A stretch of DNA of 59,639 nucleotides from Mesorhizobium sp. (lineage in GTDB: Bacteria > Pseudomonadota > Alphaproteobacteria > Rhizobiales > Rhizobiaceae): contig SAPZ01000021.1 of NCBI GenBank assembly GCA_004020875.1, forward strand, positions 1 through 59,639. Reading direction: 5' to 3'. Under the pieces are notes generated by a model. That model saw only the letters and a list, made by a program, of their open reading frames with translations. It ran no database searches and was not told where the DNA came from. Positions 24,401-32,141 of the stretch are shown piece by piece (position 1 is the first letter of the stretch; the number at the start of each line of letters is the position of its first letter). The position numbers and the translations under genes were made by a program.

Positions 24401-25744
24401 ATGTTGACGAGGATTCTCGACTGGTTCGGCTTCGGCTCGCACGGACATGGCCATGGCGGGAACGGCCATGGCAGGCACGGCCATGACCATCACGGGACGC
24501 ACGGGCACACGCATGGCGTGATCGACGCGACGATCGCCACGACTGCGCGCGGCATCTGGGCGATCAAATGGTCGTTCGTCATCCTGGCGATAACGGCCGC
24601 GCTGCAACTCGCCGTCGTCGTCTTTTCGGGCAGCGTGGCGCTGCTTGCCGACACCATCCACAACATCGCCGACGCAACGACCGCCATTCCGCTCTGGATC
24701 GCCTTCGTGCTGGCGCGCCGCAGGCCGACTCGAACGTTCACCTACGGCCTCGGCCGCGTCGAGGACCTTGCCGGGATCACCATTGTGCTGATCATCCTGG
24801 CCAGCGCGCTGGTTGCCGGTTACGAAGCGATCGATCGCCTGTTCAATCCCCAGCCGGTTCGCTTCCTGGGCTGGCTCGCAGCGGCCGGCGTCATCGGCTT
24901 CCTCGGCAATGAGGCGGTGGCCGTCTTCCGCATCCGCGTCGGCCGCCAGATCAACAGCGCGGCCCTGATCGCCGACGGCTACCACGCGCGCACCGACGGG
25001 CTGACCAGCCTTGCCGTCGTTGCCGGCGCGGTCGGCGTCTGGCTTGGCTACCCGCTCGCCGACCCGATCATCGGCCTGCTGATCACCCTCGCCATCTTCG
25101 GCATCGTCTGGCAGTCGGCGCGTTCGGTGCTGACGCGCATGCTCGACGGCGTGGAGCCGGGGATGGTCGACGAGGTTCATCACGCCGCCGATCATGTCGC
25201 CGGGATCGACAGGGTGGTCGACGCGAAGGCCCGCTGGCTCGGCCACAAGCTGCATGTCGATGTGGAGATCGCGGTCAATGACGGGCTGCTGCTCGCCGCC
25301 GCCAACAACATTGCCGCTTCGCTCAAGGCCGAGCTCTTCGCGCACATTCCCGCGCTCGACGTCGCCACGGTGCGCTTTGCCGCGCCCGGCGCCGAGGGTG
25401 GCCACCACCATGCGCCTGACCCGTTCCTGGTGTCGGGCAAGCTGGCCTGCGGGCTGCTCGAGATCGTCGACACGCCCCAGGGCGAGCGCATGCGGCTGCG
25501 TCTCTCGCGCCATGCCGAGGGCCTGCGGGCAAACGTCGCCATTGAAAGGGCGGGCGGCGCCGTCGAAAGCCTGCCGCTGTCTCCGGTCGGCGGCGACCAC
25601 CACTATCTGCAAAGCCTCGTCGCTCCGGCCGAGCCGCATGAGTTCAGCGCCAGGCTGCAGCTTGCGGCCGGTCAGGACAGCGAGGATCTGCCCTTCGCCA
25701 TGGCGGAACCGGAGGGGCATCACCACGAGCACGCGCATGAATGA
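24401..25744 (+). CDS. dmeF: Cobalt/nickel cation diffusion facilitator (DmeF-like)
   Basis: A 447-aa inner membrane exporter. The N-terminus (residues about 10-42) is very His/Gly-rich. Six transmembrane helices follow, with the CDF metal-site patterns LLADTIHNIAD in helix 2 (HxxxD) and LIADGYHARTDG in helix 5 (DxxxHxxxD). After the usual cytoplasmic domain (RWLGHKLHVDVEIAV) comes an unusual extra ~130 residues with His clusters (GGHHHAPD, GDHHYL, GHHHEHAHE). That is longer than typical CDFs and may sense or buffer metal. It should expel Co(II)/Ni(II) under DmeR control. Confidence 0.88.
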   Translation: MLTRILDWFGFGSHGHGHGGNGHGRHGHDHHGTHGHTHGVIDATIATTARGIWAIKWSFVILAITAALQLAVVVFSGSVALLADTIHNIADATTAIPLWIAFVLARRRPTRTFTYGLGRVEDLAGITIVLIILASALVAGYEAIDRLFNPQPVRFLGWLAAAGVIGFLGNEAVAVFRIRVGRQINSAALIADGYHARTDGLTSLAVVAGAVGVWLGYPLADPIIGLLITLAIFGIVWQSARSVLTRMLDGVEPGMVDEVHHAADHVAGIDRVVDAKARWLGHKLHVDVEIAVNDGLLLAAANNIAASLKAELFAHIPALDVATVRFAAPGAEGGHHHAPDPFLVSGKLACGLLEIVDTPQGERMRLRLSRHAEGLRANVAIERAGGAVESLPLSPVGGDHHYLQSLVAPAEPHEFSARLQLAAGQDSEDLPFAMAEPEGHHHEHAHE

Positions 25745-25848
25745 TACAGGCGCGCTTTGACAAGCAGCGCGAGATTTACCTGGCGGTAGCCCCGCTGGCT
25801 CTTGCAGTTCAGAGGTGTCTGAACTCTGCCTCGGCTGGCCGTGAAAGA

Positions 25849-26748
25849 TCAGCTACCTGTCCTGAGGTGTGCTTGACCGAGCGCCAGCTTCAGCCCTTTG
25901 GCCAACTTTCCGACATCGTCATTTGCCCAGAAGTGCACGAAGAACAGCCGGGGTTGTTCGTCGAGCATGTGGTTGTGCACGGCGGTCACCTCTATCCCGC
26001 TTTCCCGCAAAGCTCGTAGCACCGGATTCACTTCAGATGCGATCAAAACGAAATCGCCGGTGATCGCGGCCTTGCCATCGCCGGTGGGCTGGAAGTTGAT
26101 GGCAATCGCGGAGCCCATTGCATCGGGCACGTCCATGCCATCGTCTTTGATGGTCTCCGCGCGCGGGATGCTGATCTGATAAACCCCGCCGTTGACCTTG
26201 CCTTTGTGGCCAAGCGCCTTGTCAATGGTTTGCGTGTCCAGATCGATCGCTTTGGAAGCAGCGGCGGCGCTCGCCGGTGCGTCCGACAGTGGCGTTCCAC
26301 TTTGCTGCAGCGCCAAATGCAGCGCTGTGGCCAACTTTTCCGGATCGCCGTGCCCCAGAACGTGCATGTACATCGTCTCCGGCTTGGCCCTCTGCAGGTG
26401 ATTGTGAAGGGCGGTGACCTCGATGCCGCTTTCAATCAGTTTCATCATCACCGGGCCGATCTCGGGTTCTGTCAACACGAGATCGCCCATCACCATGGCG
26501 TCGTGATCGCCCATGGGTTTGAATGCGAGCCACGAACCGAGCGCCAAGGCAGGCTTGAGTTCCAAGCCGTCGAGGGTGACTTTCAGGTCCGAACGAGGAA
26601 GCCCGACCCGATAGATGCCCCCTGATACCTCTTGGCCGGATTTCCCCAGTGCCTGCTGTACCGCCTTCCAGTCGGGTGCGGCAAGCGAGGGTTGGGCAAT
26701 TCCAAGGGAGGCTGCCAGCGCGAGGCCAGTTATGATTGTTCCACGCAT
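25849..26748 (-). CDS. Exported DUF1259 protein, two repeats
   Basis: A 299-aa protein with a signal peptide (IITGLALAASLGIAQPSLAA). Two DUF1259 (LpqO-like) repeats occupy residues about 25-150 and 170-295: each has KSGQEVSGGIYRVGLPR / KGKVNGGVYQISIPR, then a ...AFKPMGD.. or ...NFQPTGD.. strand, VMGDLVLTEPEIGPVM / ITGDFVLIASEVNPVL, and GIEVTALHNHL / GIEVTAVHNHM. The conserved HNH-type His residues suggest metal binding. Biochemical function is unassigned. Confidence 0.85.
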   Translation of the reverse strand: MRGTIITGLALAASLGIAQPSLAAPDWKAVQQALGKSGQEVSGGIYRVGLPRSDLKVTLDGLELKPALALGSWLAFKPMGDHDAMVMGDLVLTEPEIGPVMMKLIESGIEVTALHNHLQRAKPETMYMHVLGHGDPEKLATALHLALQQSGTPLSDAPASAAAASKAIDLDTQTIDKALGHKGKVNGGVYQISIPRAETIKDDGMDVPDAMGSAIAINFQPTGDGKAAITGDFVLIASEVNPVLRALRESGIEVTAVHNHMLDEQPRLFFVHFWANDDVGKLAKGLKLALGQAHLRTGS

Positions 26749-26903
26749 GATTTGCTCCTGTGTTCAGCCCAGGTGCCCAAGTGGAAAACGTCTGCCGTTC
26801 CGAGATGTCATCACGCTCGCGCAATTGTGATGCGCACTTGGTCGCCCAGGTCGCCGGCTTACGTGTTTTTCGCTGTTTCGGCTCGAGCCTCACGCGCAAC
26901 GCG

Positions 26904-27851
26904 TCACCGCACGCTGATCAGAGCCGTGCCGGCGATCGCCAGCAGGGCGCCGGCCCAGGCGGCTGCGGTCGGCCTTTGCCCGCTGCGCAGCCACACCATC
27001 GGCAGGATGATGACCGGCGTCATCGACGACAGCGTCGAGATGATGCCGACATTGCCGGTACGCAGCGCGGCCATCAGGCAGGACATGCCGAGCGAGGTGC
27101 CGACGAAGGCGGACAGCACGGCGAGCCCGACCGTGCCGAACTGGACGGCCTCCCTTTTGCCCTTGCCGAACGGCGTTGCCGTGAGCGCGATGAACAGGAT
27201 GACGGCGAGGCCGGAGCGCAGCGCCATGGCCGTGAACGGCTCGACGCCGGCCGCCATGGCCGGCCGCGCCAGAAGGGTGCCGATCGCCTGGCCGAGCGCC
27301 GTCGTGACGCCGAGCACGATGCCTGGTCCCATGCGGCCGGTGAGCGGCGGGCCGGGCACGGTGCTGACGGGCACGGTGGAAGGGGTGACGACCGGCATGG
27401 CCGGCGCCAGCTCGCCGCGCTTGCGGAACCGCCGCGGCATGCCGATGGCAAGCACGATGCCCGCAAGCACCAGCGCCACGCCCAGCGCTTGCCAGCGGCC
27501 GATGGTTTCACCCAGCACGAGGTAGCCGAGCGCCAGCGCGAAAGGCGAGGTGAGCGAGAAGAGCAGCGCCGTGATGCGCGGGCCGACCGAATAGATGGTC
27601 GCGAAATAGGTCGTGCTGGCGATGCTGATCCCGGCGAAGCTAGATCCGGCGAGCAACCAGAACTCCCTTGGTCCGATCGTGTGCCAGCCGCCGATCGCCA
27701 GCGACACCGAGCCGGTCATCACGAAGGTCGCGAGCATCTGCCAGCGGGCAAGCTGGAGGAGGGGAACGCGCCCCTTGAGCTCGCTGAGGAACATGGAGCT
27801 CAGCGCGCTGCACATGGCGGCGGTGACGGCAAGGGCTTCGGAGACGAACAT
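26904..27851 (-). CDS. EamA family transporter
   Basis: A 315-aa inner membrane protein of ten helices in two EamA repeats, separated by a Pro/Val-rich cytoplasmic loop (about residues 150-175). LGYLVLGETIGRWQALGVALVLAGI and the final AAAWAGALLAIAGTALI are typical repeat ends. It belongs to the drug/metabolite transporter superfamily; the substrate is unknown. Confidence 0.8.
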   Translation of the reverse strand: MFVSEALAVTAAMCSALSSMFLSELKGRVPLLQLARWQMLATFVMTGSVSLAIGGWHTIGPREFWLLAGSSFAGISIASTTYFATIYSVGPRITALLFSLTSPFALALGYLVLGETIGRWQALGVALVLAGIVLAIGMPRRFRKRGELAPAMPVVTPSTVPVSTVPGPPLTGRMGPGIVLGVTTALGQAIGTLLARPAMAAGVEPFTAMALRSGLAVILFIALTATPFGKGKREAVQFGTVGLAVLSAFVGTSLGMSCLMAALRTGNVGIISTLSSMTPVIILPMVWLRSGQRPTAAAWAGALLAIAGTALISVR

Positions 27852-27977
27852 GGTTGGTGGCTGCGGGTCCGTGCGGACGTCAGGTGGGTGGCGCTTCTTA
27901 CGCCGGCTTGCGGCGGACAGCTAGCGCGGTTTACGCAATTCGAGACGAAGGTACGGCGAAGTCCCCCGGCCCAACCG

Positions 27978-28637
27978 TTACACGCTTTTCCTGGAATTGC
28001 CCCAGTCTGTGCCGCCACGCGGCGCGCCGAAGATCGACCAGCCGGCCCCGATCGGCGCGGCGATGGTCGCAAGCAGCGCCGCCAGGCTGGGCAGGTGGAA
28101 GACCATCTCCCGCCATCTGGGTTCGATCACCGCGCCGGTGCTGAAGGCCTCGCCGCTGAACTGGCAAAGGATCCACGACGCGCCGCTGCGCACCATGTCG
28201 GCGTCGATGTCGGAGATCAGCGCCTTCGCCTCGCGTTCGGCTGCTGGCATCGTCGCCATATAAGCGAGCAGCGCCTTGGCCGCGGCGAGATAAGCGTGGC
28301 TGCATTCGTTGAAGGGGCTCTCCTCGTCGCCGAGGCTTCCCGGCATCAGGCCCCAGAGGCAGTAGGTAAACTGCAGATTGCCGTGATTGTAGAGGCGCCT
28401 GAAGGTCGGGTCGGTCACGGTCTGGCGTTGGGCAAGGTCGAGGATGTCGCCGCGATAGCGCGCGATCACCGCCATCTGGCCGTGGGTGAGGCTGGGGATC
28501 TGGATGCCCGGGGGAGGCCGGGCCGACGAGCCGCTATGCGCTTGCGCTGATGTGGCCAGCAGGGCGAGCAGCACTGCAACCGAGCAATTCCAGGATAAGT
28601 GTGCCGCGGTTTTCCGTCCGGAATTGCGAGAAAACAA
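27978..28637 (-). CDS. Exported protein of unknown function, ends formed by repeats
   Basis: The body is a soluble helical protein (SLTHGQMAVIARYRGDILDL, FRRLYNHGNLQFTYCLWGLM, AYMATMPAAEREAKALISDID) with a signal-like hydrophobic run VAVLLALLATSAQA. The start is uncertain. GTG 28574 leaves no charged n-region. TTG 28637 gives a plausible signal peptide whose first residues (RNSGRKTAAHLSWNC) are read from a palindromic repeat. The C-terminus GNSRKSV and the TAA come from another copy of the same repeat. The family was not recognised. Confidence 0.6.
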   Translation of the reverse strand: MFSRNSGRKTAAHLSWNCSVAVLLALLATSAQAHSGSSARPPPGIQIPSLTHGQMAVIARYRGDILDLAQRQTVTDPTFRRLYNHGNLQFTYCLWGLMPGSLGDEESPFNECSHAYLAAAKALLAYMATMPAAEREAKALISDIDADMVRSGASWILCQFSGEAFSTGAVIEPRWREMVFHLPSLAALLATIAAPIGAGWSIFGAPRGGTDWGNSRKSV

Positions 28638-28640
28638 AAG
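28584..28640 (+). repeat. Palindromic repeat, full copy
   Basis: Outer arms GCAATTCC/GGAATTGC enclose AGGATAAGTGTGCCGCGGTT and TTCCGTCC, followed by GAGAAAACAAAAG. It shares its core with 33238-33292 and 20155-20213. Its 3' A-rich box, read on the minus strand, gives the T-rich tail of the terminator at 28642-28684. Confidence 0.7.
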
Positions 28641-28641
28641 A

Positions 28642-28684
28642 CCAAATCGGCTCAGCGGTCGTGTCGACCGTTGAGCCGATTTGG
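28642..28684 (-). terminator. Terminator of cbtBA
   Basis: A near-perfect 43-nt inverted repeat (CCAAATCGGCTCA/TGAGCCGATTTGG with inner CGGTCG/CGACCG). On the minus strand it is followed by TCTTTTGTTTTC. It lies 38 bp beyond the cbtA stop. Confidence 0.8.
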
Positions 28685-28722
28685 CCGCCAGGGCAAGCAA
28701 CCGTGGCGGCCAAGGCATGGGT

Positions 28723-29463
28723 TCAGGCGTAGCGGCGGGCGGAGCCGCGTTGGTCGCGCACCGCGACCAGGCGCTCGACGGCGGCGCCGAAGCCGAGGCC
28801 GACGACCGTCCACAGCACGAACTGCATGCCGAGCGAGGCGACGCGGAACTTCCATAGCACCGTCGCGGAGAAGTCCTCCGGCACTTCGTTGATGTCAGGA
28901 AGAGCTGCCTTCACCAGCGCGAACACCACCAGGAAGGCGAGCGCCGCGACGATCGAGGCATTCCAGGCGCCCAGCCGGTTCCACAGCCGCTGCGCAAGGC
29001 CAACCGCTGCCACCATCGCCACGATCGAAACCACGATCATGATGAAGAACAACTCGGTCCGGTAGGCGATCGTTTCGGCGTTGCCGACCGCGGGCGGGTT
29101 GGCCGGGTATTTGAGGCTCGGAACCACGATCACGGCAAGGAAGCCGAGCAGCGCGATGAGCGCCGAAGTGCCGCGCGGCCCAAGCGAGCCCAGCCGACCA
29201 TAGGCATAGGCAAAGACCAGCGAGAACAGCCCGCCGAGCGCCGCGCCATAGACCAGCACGCCGGTTGCCAGGCCGATGCCTGCCTGCGTGGCGCGGCTGA
29301 CCATCTCGGGCTCCGGCGCGCCGCCGGCCGCCTGGGCCTGCTGTTCCTCGAAGGCGATCGCCTTGTCAACCTGCGGCTCGCCGTAGACACGCGCGAAGGC
29401 GAACGCCAGAATCCCCGCCACAAGCCCGACAAGCATGCCGCGCAGCAAAAGTTTTCCGACCAT
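28723..29463 (-). CDS. cbtA: Cobalt transporter subunit CbtA
   Basis: A 246-aa inner membrane protein with about six helices. The opening LLLRGMLVGLVAGILAFAFARVYGEPQVDKAI is the CbtA family signature. A conserved acidic loop follows, then GLFSLVFAYAYGRLGSLGPR and PSLKYPANPPAVG. With CbtB it is a predicted Co(II) importer found under cobalamin riboswitches. It lies 46 bp downstream of cbtB and is followed by a terminator. Confidence 0.88.
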   Translation of the reverse strand: MVGKLLLRGMLVGLVAGILAFAFARVYGEPQVDKAIAFEEQQAQAAGGAPEPEMVSRATQAGIGLATGVLVYGAALGGLFSLVFAYAYGRLGSLGPRGTSALIALLGFLAVIVVPSLKYPANPPAVGNAETIAYRTELFFIMIVVSIVAMVAAVGLAQRLWNRLGAWNASIVAALAFLVVFALVKAALPDINEVPEDFSATVLWKFRVASLGMQFVLWTVVGLGFGAAVERLVAVRDQRGSARRYA

Positions 29464-29509
29464 GTCACTAACCCTTTATGGAAAGCGGGCTCAGCGAGGC
29501 TGAAACCGC

Positions 29510-29719
29510 CTAGTGGCAGGGGAAGCCGAGCAGGTGGCGGCCGTCATGCACGAATTCGTGCACCGCCGTGCCACGGATCAGCGAGGTCGCGCCTTCTTCC
29601 GCGCCGACGAAATAGATCATCAGCATCAGCATCAGGCCGGCGAAGATGGCCCAGGGGAGAAGCTCGCGGACGGGAATCGCAACCGGGCCGTAGGTCGGGG
29701 CGAAGGTGGTGTCGGACAT
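29510..29719 (-). CDS. cbtB: Cobalt transporter subunit CbtB
   Basis: A 69-aa protein with one transmembrane helix (LPWAIFAGLMLMLMIYFVGAEEGATS) and a His-containing C-terminus (VHEFVHDGRHLLGFPCH) typical of CbtB, thought to bind cobalt. AGGAGGTC lies just upstream of the ATG at 29719. It is first gene of the riboswitch-controlled cbtBA operon. Confidence 0.9.
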   Translation of the reverse strand: MSDTTFAPTYGPVAIPVRELLPWAIFAGLMLMLMIYFVGAEEGATSLIRGTAVHEFVHDGRHLLGFPCH

Positions 29720-29744
29720 TTGACCTCCTGTGGGATGCTGCGTC

Positions 29745-29870
29745 CCGTTGATCCAACTGTGCTGCGGGATAAGGCCTGACTTTCGGCTGGTGCCGATCAC
29801 AGTGGCGCGACCGTGCCGGACTCGCACCGGCTTCCAATCCCGTATAGCGCTAAAACACTTGTCAGCACTT
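29745..29870 (-). promoter_or_regulatory. Cobalamin (B12) riboswitch
   Basis: Read on the minus strand, the leader of cbtB contains GGTGCGAGTCCGGCACGGTC, then GCCACTG (plus coordinates 29800-29806), and AGTCAGG (29775-29781), in the order and spacing of the B12 riboswitch core. Adenosylcobalamin binding should repress cbtBA. Outer limits are approximate. Confidence 0.9.
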
Positions 29871-29947
29871 CGTTCGCCTGTCAACGACATGTAATGGCCA
29901 ACGCGGCTTCGCGCGGCCGAAATTTCACTGGACCACGGAGTTTTGGG

Positions 29948-30520
29948 ATGTTCGCCCGCCTGACGATGATCGCAAGCGGCGCGACGCCCGGCATGCGCAA
30001 GGGCCGTTTTCCGAAGGACGAGGCGCCGGAGCCGAGCGCGTTCGACCGCGCCGGCGCGCTCGCTTCGTCGCTGCGCCGGGCCGACCGCGTCTGGGCAAGT
30101 CCGGCGCTTGCCGCGCGCAGGACGGCCGAGGCCCTTGGCCTGGAAGCGACGGTCGAGCCGCTGCTTGCCGAACAGGATTTCGCGCGTTGGGCCGGCCGAA
30201 GCTTCGAGGAGGTGCGGGCCGAGGGCCCGGAAGGCATGGCAGCCTGGCTCGCCGATCCGGACGCCGCGCCCCATGACGGCGAATCGCTTGCCGCCGTCGC
30301 CCGGCGGGTTGCTGCGCTGATGGAGCGCCCGGCCGGCGAGAGCGGCCACACCATCGCGCTCACCCATGCCGTGCCGATCCGCGCCGCCATCGTGCATGTG
30401 CTGGGCGCGCCGCTCTCCTCGGTCTGGAAGATCGACATCGAGCCGCTGTCGCTCACCGAGTTCCGCAGCGACGGCCGCCGCTGGGTGCTGCATGCGAGCG
30501 GGGTGATCGCCGGCGGCTAG
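29948..30520 (+). CDS. Histidine-phosphatase-superfamily protein lacking the RHG motif
   Basis: A 190-aa protein with the phosphoglycerate mutase-like fold pattern: SPALAARRTAEALGL, EQDFARWAGRSFEEV, DGESLAAVARRVAALME and IALTHAVPIRAAIVHVLG, where the second catalytic-site His is kept. At the N-terminus, where the family has RHG with the nucleophilic His, it reads LTMIASGATPGMRKGRF. It is therefore either catalytically altered or not a phosphatase. It is divergent from the riboswitch-cbtBA unit, so a cobalamin link (CobC-like alpha-ribazole phosphatase ancestry) is possible but unproven. The start is ATG 29948. Confidence 0.75.
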   Translation: MFARLTMIASGATPGMRKGRFPKDEAPEPSAFDRAGALASSLRRADRVWASPALAARRTAEALGLEATVEPLLAEQDFARWAGRSFEEVRAEGPEGMAAWLADPDAAPHDGESLAAVARRVAALMERPAGESGHTIALTHAVPIRAAIVHVLGAPLSSVWKIDIEPLSLTEFRSDGRRWVLHASGVIAGG

Positions 30521-30686
30521 ACGGTCGGGCGCGGGTCGATCCCGCGCGGATCCCCTCAAGCTTCGACAACCGTCAGCACCTGTATCAAGGCTCGTCGTTT
30601 CAGCGATCGCTAACGGAACGGAAACGCATCGCTGCTATCGTGCTGCCCCGTGGCGAGGAAACCCTTGCCCTAGGAGCCCGCCGGAT

Positions 30687-30959
30687 ATGGCCAATTATCC
30701 CGAGACCGAGCGCCGTCTTCATGTGCGCGAATTCGTGCTCAAGGAAGCCACGATCATCGCCGGGGCCGTAAAAGTCGGCTGCTCGGTCCGCAATCAGCAC
30801 GAGCAGGGCGCGGAACTGCGCGTCCCCGCCGATACGGACATACCGGAACGCTTCCTGCTCGAGGTTCCAGCCGACGATATAACCTATCGCGCCTTGGTGC
30901 GATGGCGTCGCAACGACCGCATCGGCGTGGCGCTCTACAGCAACGCGCCGAGGGACTGA
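30687..30959 (+). CDS. PilZ-like domain protein
   Basis: A 90-aa single-domain protein. ETERRLHVREFVLKEATI and VRNQHEQGAELRVP correspond to the RxxR and (D/N)xSxxG cyclic-di-GMP motifs of PilZ. The second motif is degenerate, and ligand binding is uncertain. VRWRRNDRIGVAL is the usual final strand. Confidence 0.72.
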   Translation: MANYPETERRLHVREFVLKEATIIAGAVKVGCSVRNQHEQGAELRVPADTDIPERFLLEVPADDITYRALVRWRRNDRIGVALYSNAPRD

Positions 30960-31070
30960 TGGGCCGTCCTCAGCAGTTCGTGACTTGATCCTGCCCGGGC
31001 GGCATGCAACCCGGCACATGGGGACCGCGGCGCGTGCGTTCATTGGGGCCGATCAACTGGGACTTCGCGC

Positions 31071-31160
31071 ATGAGCAGGACAGCCGTTGGGGTGGCGCTG
31101 ACCGCTATCGTTCTCGGGGGTCTTTATCTGTTGCAGGCCAATGGCCTGATCAGATTCTGA
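31071..31160 (+). CDS. Candidate 29-aa single-helix protein
   Basis: ATG-initiated short frame: MSRTAVGVALTAIVLGGLYL then LQANGLIRF. It would be a single transmembrane helix with a basic start. The ribosome site is weak. It sits in a 230-bp gap and has no other support. Confidence 0.3.
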   Translation: MSRTAVGVALTAIVLGGLYLLQANGLIRF

Positions 31161-31192
31161 AACGGCAGCACACCGCGGCGTCGTTCGCCGGG

Positions 31193-31714
31193 TCAGCAGC
31201 AGCGGCTCTCTCCGCAACACGCGTTTCCCATGGCCGCCTGTCCCTTCAGCCAGCGGTCACGCGGCTTGCAGCTCGCCGGCCGTGGCGAAAGCTCGACCTC
31301 GATGGCGCCGCCAACGATGCTTGGCTGAGCCGCGCGGTGCAGTTCCATCGGGCGGACGCCGTCGCTGACCTCGAAGGTCAGTTTCGCCGACTGGTCGAGG
31401 GCTACGTGATCCGAGACCTTGCGGATGATCGCCGCGAACTTGCCGGCCGGCATATGGACCGGCCCGCCTTCGTCTACGTCCCATAGCTGGACGAAGATCT
31501 CCGACCATGATTCCGGATTGGCCTCGCAATCCAGCGCCGAGAACTGCCCCGCCTTCACCTCGGTGACATGATAGCCTGGTTTAACCGGCCGCCCGTCATA
31601 GCGGAACACCAGTGGCCGGTCCTTGTGATCGGCCAGCGCCACCAGCAGGTCGCCGATGGTCAAGTCGGACGGGTCGACCGGGGTGACTTTTTTCGGGTTG
31701 TCAGAAGACAGCAT
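31193..31714 (-). CDS. DUF6428-type protein of the ars locus
   Basis: A 173-aa protein, divergent from arsR with a shared 42-bp control region. The core (LTIGDLLVALADHKDRPLVFRYDGRPVKPGYHVTEVKAGQFSALDC is spread over residues about 18-65) and VQLWDVDEGGPVHMPAGKFAAI fit the DUF6428 family found beside ArsR regulators. The C-terminus ends CCGESRCC, a Cys-pair tail suited to As(III) or another thiophilic metal. Its precise role is unknown. Confidence 0.72.
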   Translation of the reverse strand: MLSSDNPKKVTPVDPSDLTIGDLLVALADHKDRPLVFRYDGRPVKPGYHVTEVKAGQFSALDCEANPESWSEIFVQLWDVDEGGPVHMPAGKFAAIIRKVSDHVALDQSAKLTFEVSDGVRPMELHRAAQPSIVGGAIEVELSPRPASCKPRDRWLKGQAAMGNACCGESRCC

Positions 31715-31729
31715 GTCGGCTATTCCTCA

Positions 31730-31755
31730 TTTCAATATTTCAAGGATTATTGAAA
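31730..31755. promoter_or_regulatory. ArsR operator in divergent promoter
   Basis: A perfect 8-bp inverted repeat, TTTCAATA (31730-31737) and TATTGAAA (31748-31755), separated by 10 bp. It lies directly before the arsR start and 16 bp from the divergent DUF6428 start. This is the size and form of ArsR-family operators. Confidence 0.75.
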
Positions 31756-31756
31756 C

Positions 31757-32107
31757 GTGGATGAACGTCAAGCCCTGATCGCCTTTGGCGCGCTGTCGCA
31801 GGAAACCCGCCTGCGCCTGCTGCGCCTGTTGGTCGTTGCCGGACCGGAAGGCATCGCTGCCGGCTCGCTGGCCGAACAGGTCGAGGTCTCGCCCTCCAAT
31901 GTCAGCTTCCACCTCAAGGAGCTGGAACGGTCCGGTCTCGTGAGCGCGCGGCGTGATGCCCGCTCGATCGTCTACAGCGCCGAATACGACGCGCTATCCG
32001 GGCTGATCCGGTTCCTGATGGAGGATTGCTGCTCGGGCCGTCCGGAAATCTGCGCGCCGGCGCTTGCCGCGCCTTGCTGTCGGCCGGGCGAGGGGACCCG
32101 GCAATGA
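31757..32107 (+). CDS. arsR: ArsR-family arsenic-responsive repressor
   Basis: A 116-aa winged-helix repressor: FGALSQETRLRLLRLLVVAG, VSPSNVSFHLKELERSGLVS (recognition helix) and RDARSIVYSAE (wing). The C-terminal tail has Cys pairs (EDCCSGRPEIC, APCCRPG) that probably form the arsenite site, as in the rhizobial-type ArsR with a C-terminal sensor. It represses its own operon and probably the divergent DUF6428 gene. Confidence 0.92.
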   Translation: MDERQALIAFGALSQETRLRLLRLLVVAGPEGIAAGSLAEQVEVSPSNVSFHLKELERSGLVSARRDARSIVYSAEYDALSGLIRFLMEDCCSGRPEICAPALAAPCCRPGEGTRQ

Positions 32108-32141
32108 TCGCCGTGCGCCTCGCCCGCCCCGGGGCCAGCCG

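Noticed and set aside
23984..25738. A 584-codon minus-strand frame opposite dmeRF
   Set aside because: Residue content is that of an antisense shadow (Arg/Asp/Gln-rich) and dmeR and dmeF are clear on the other strand.
26760..28550. A 596-codon plus-strand frame opposite the EamA gene
   Set aside because: It is a low-complexity Arg/Gly/Asp shadow spanning two genes and a gap.
27974..28640. Inverted repeat copies flanking the exported protein gene as a mobile cassette
   Set aside because: One copy is only a half-repeat, there is no transposase or target duplication, and the repeats are common intergenic elements.
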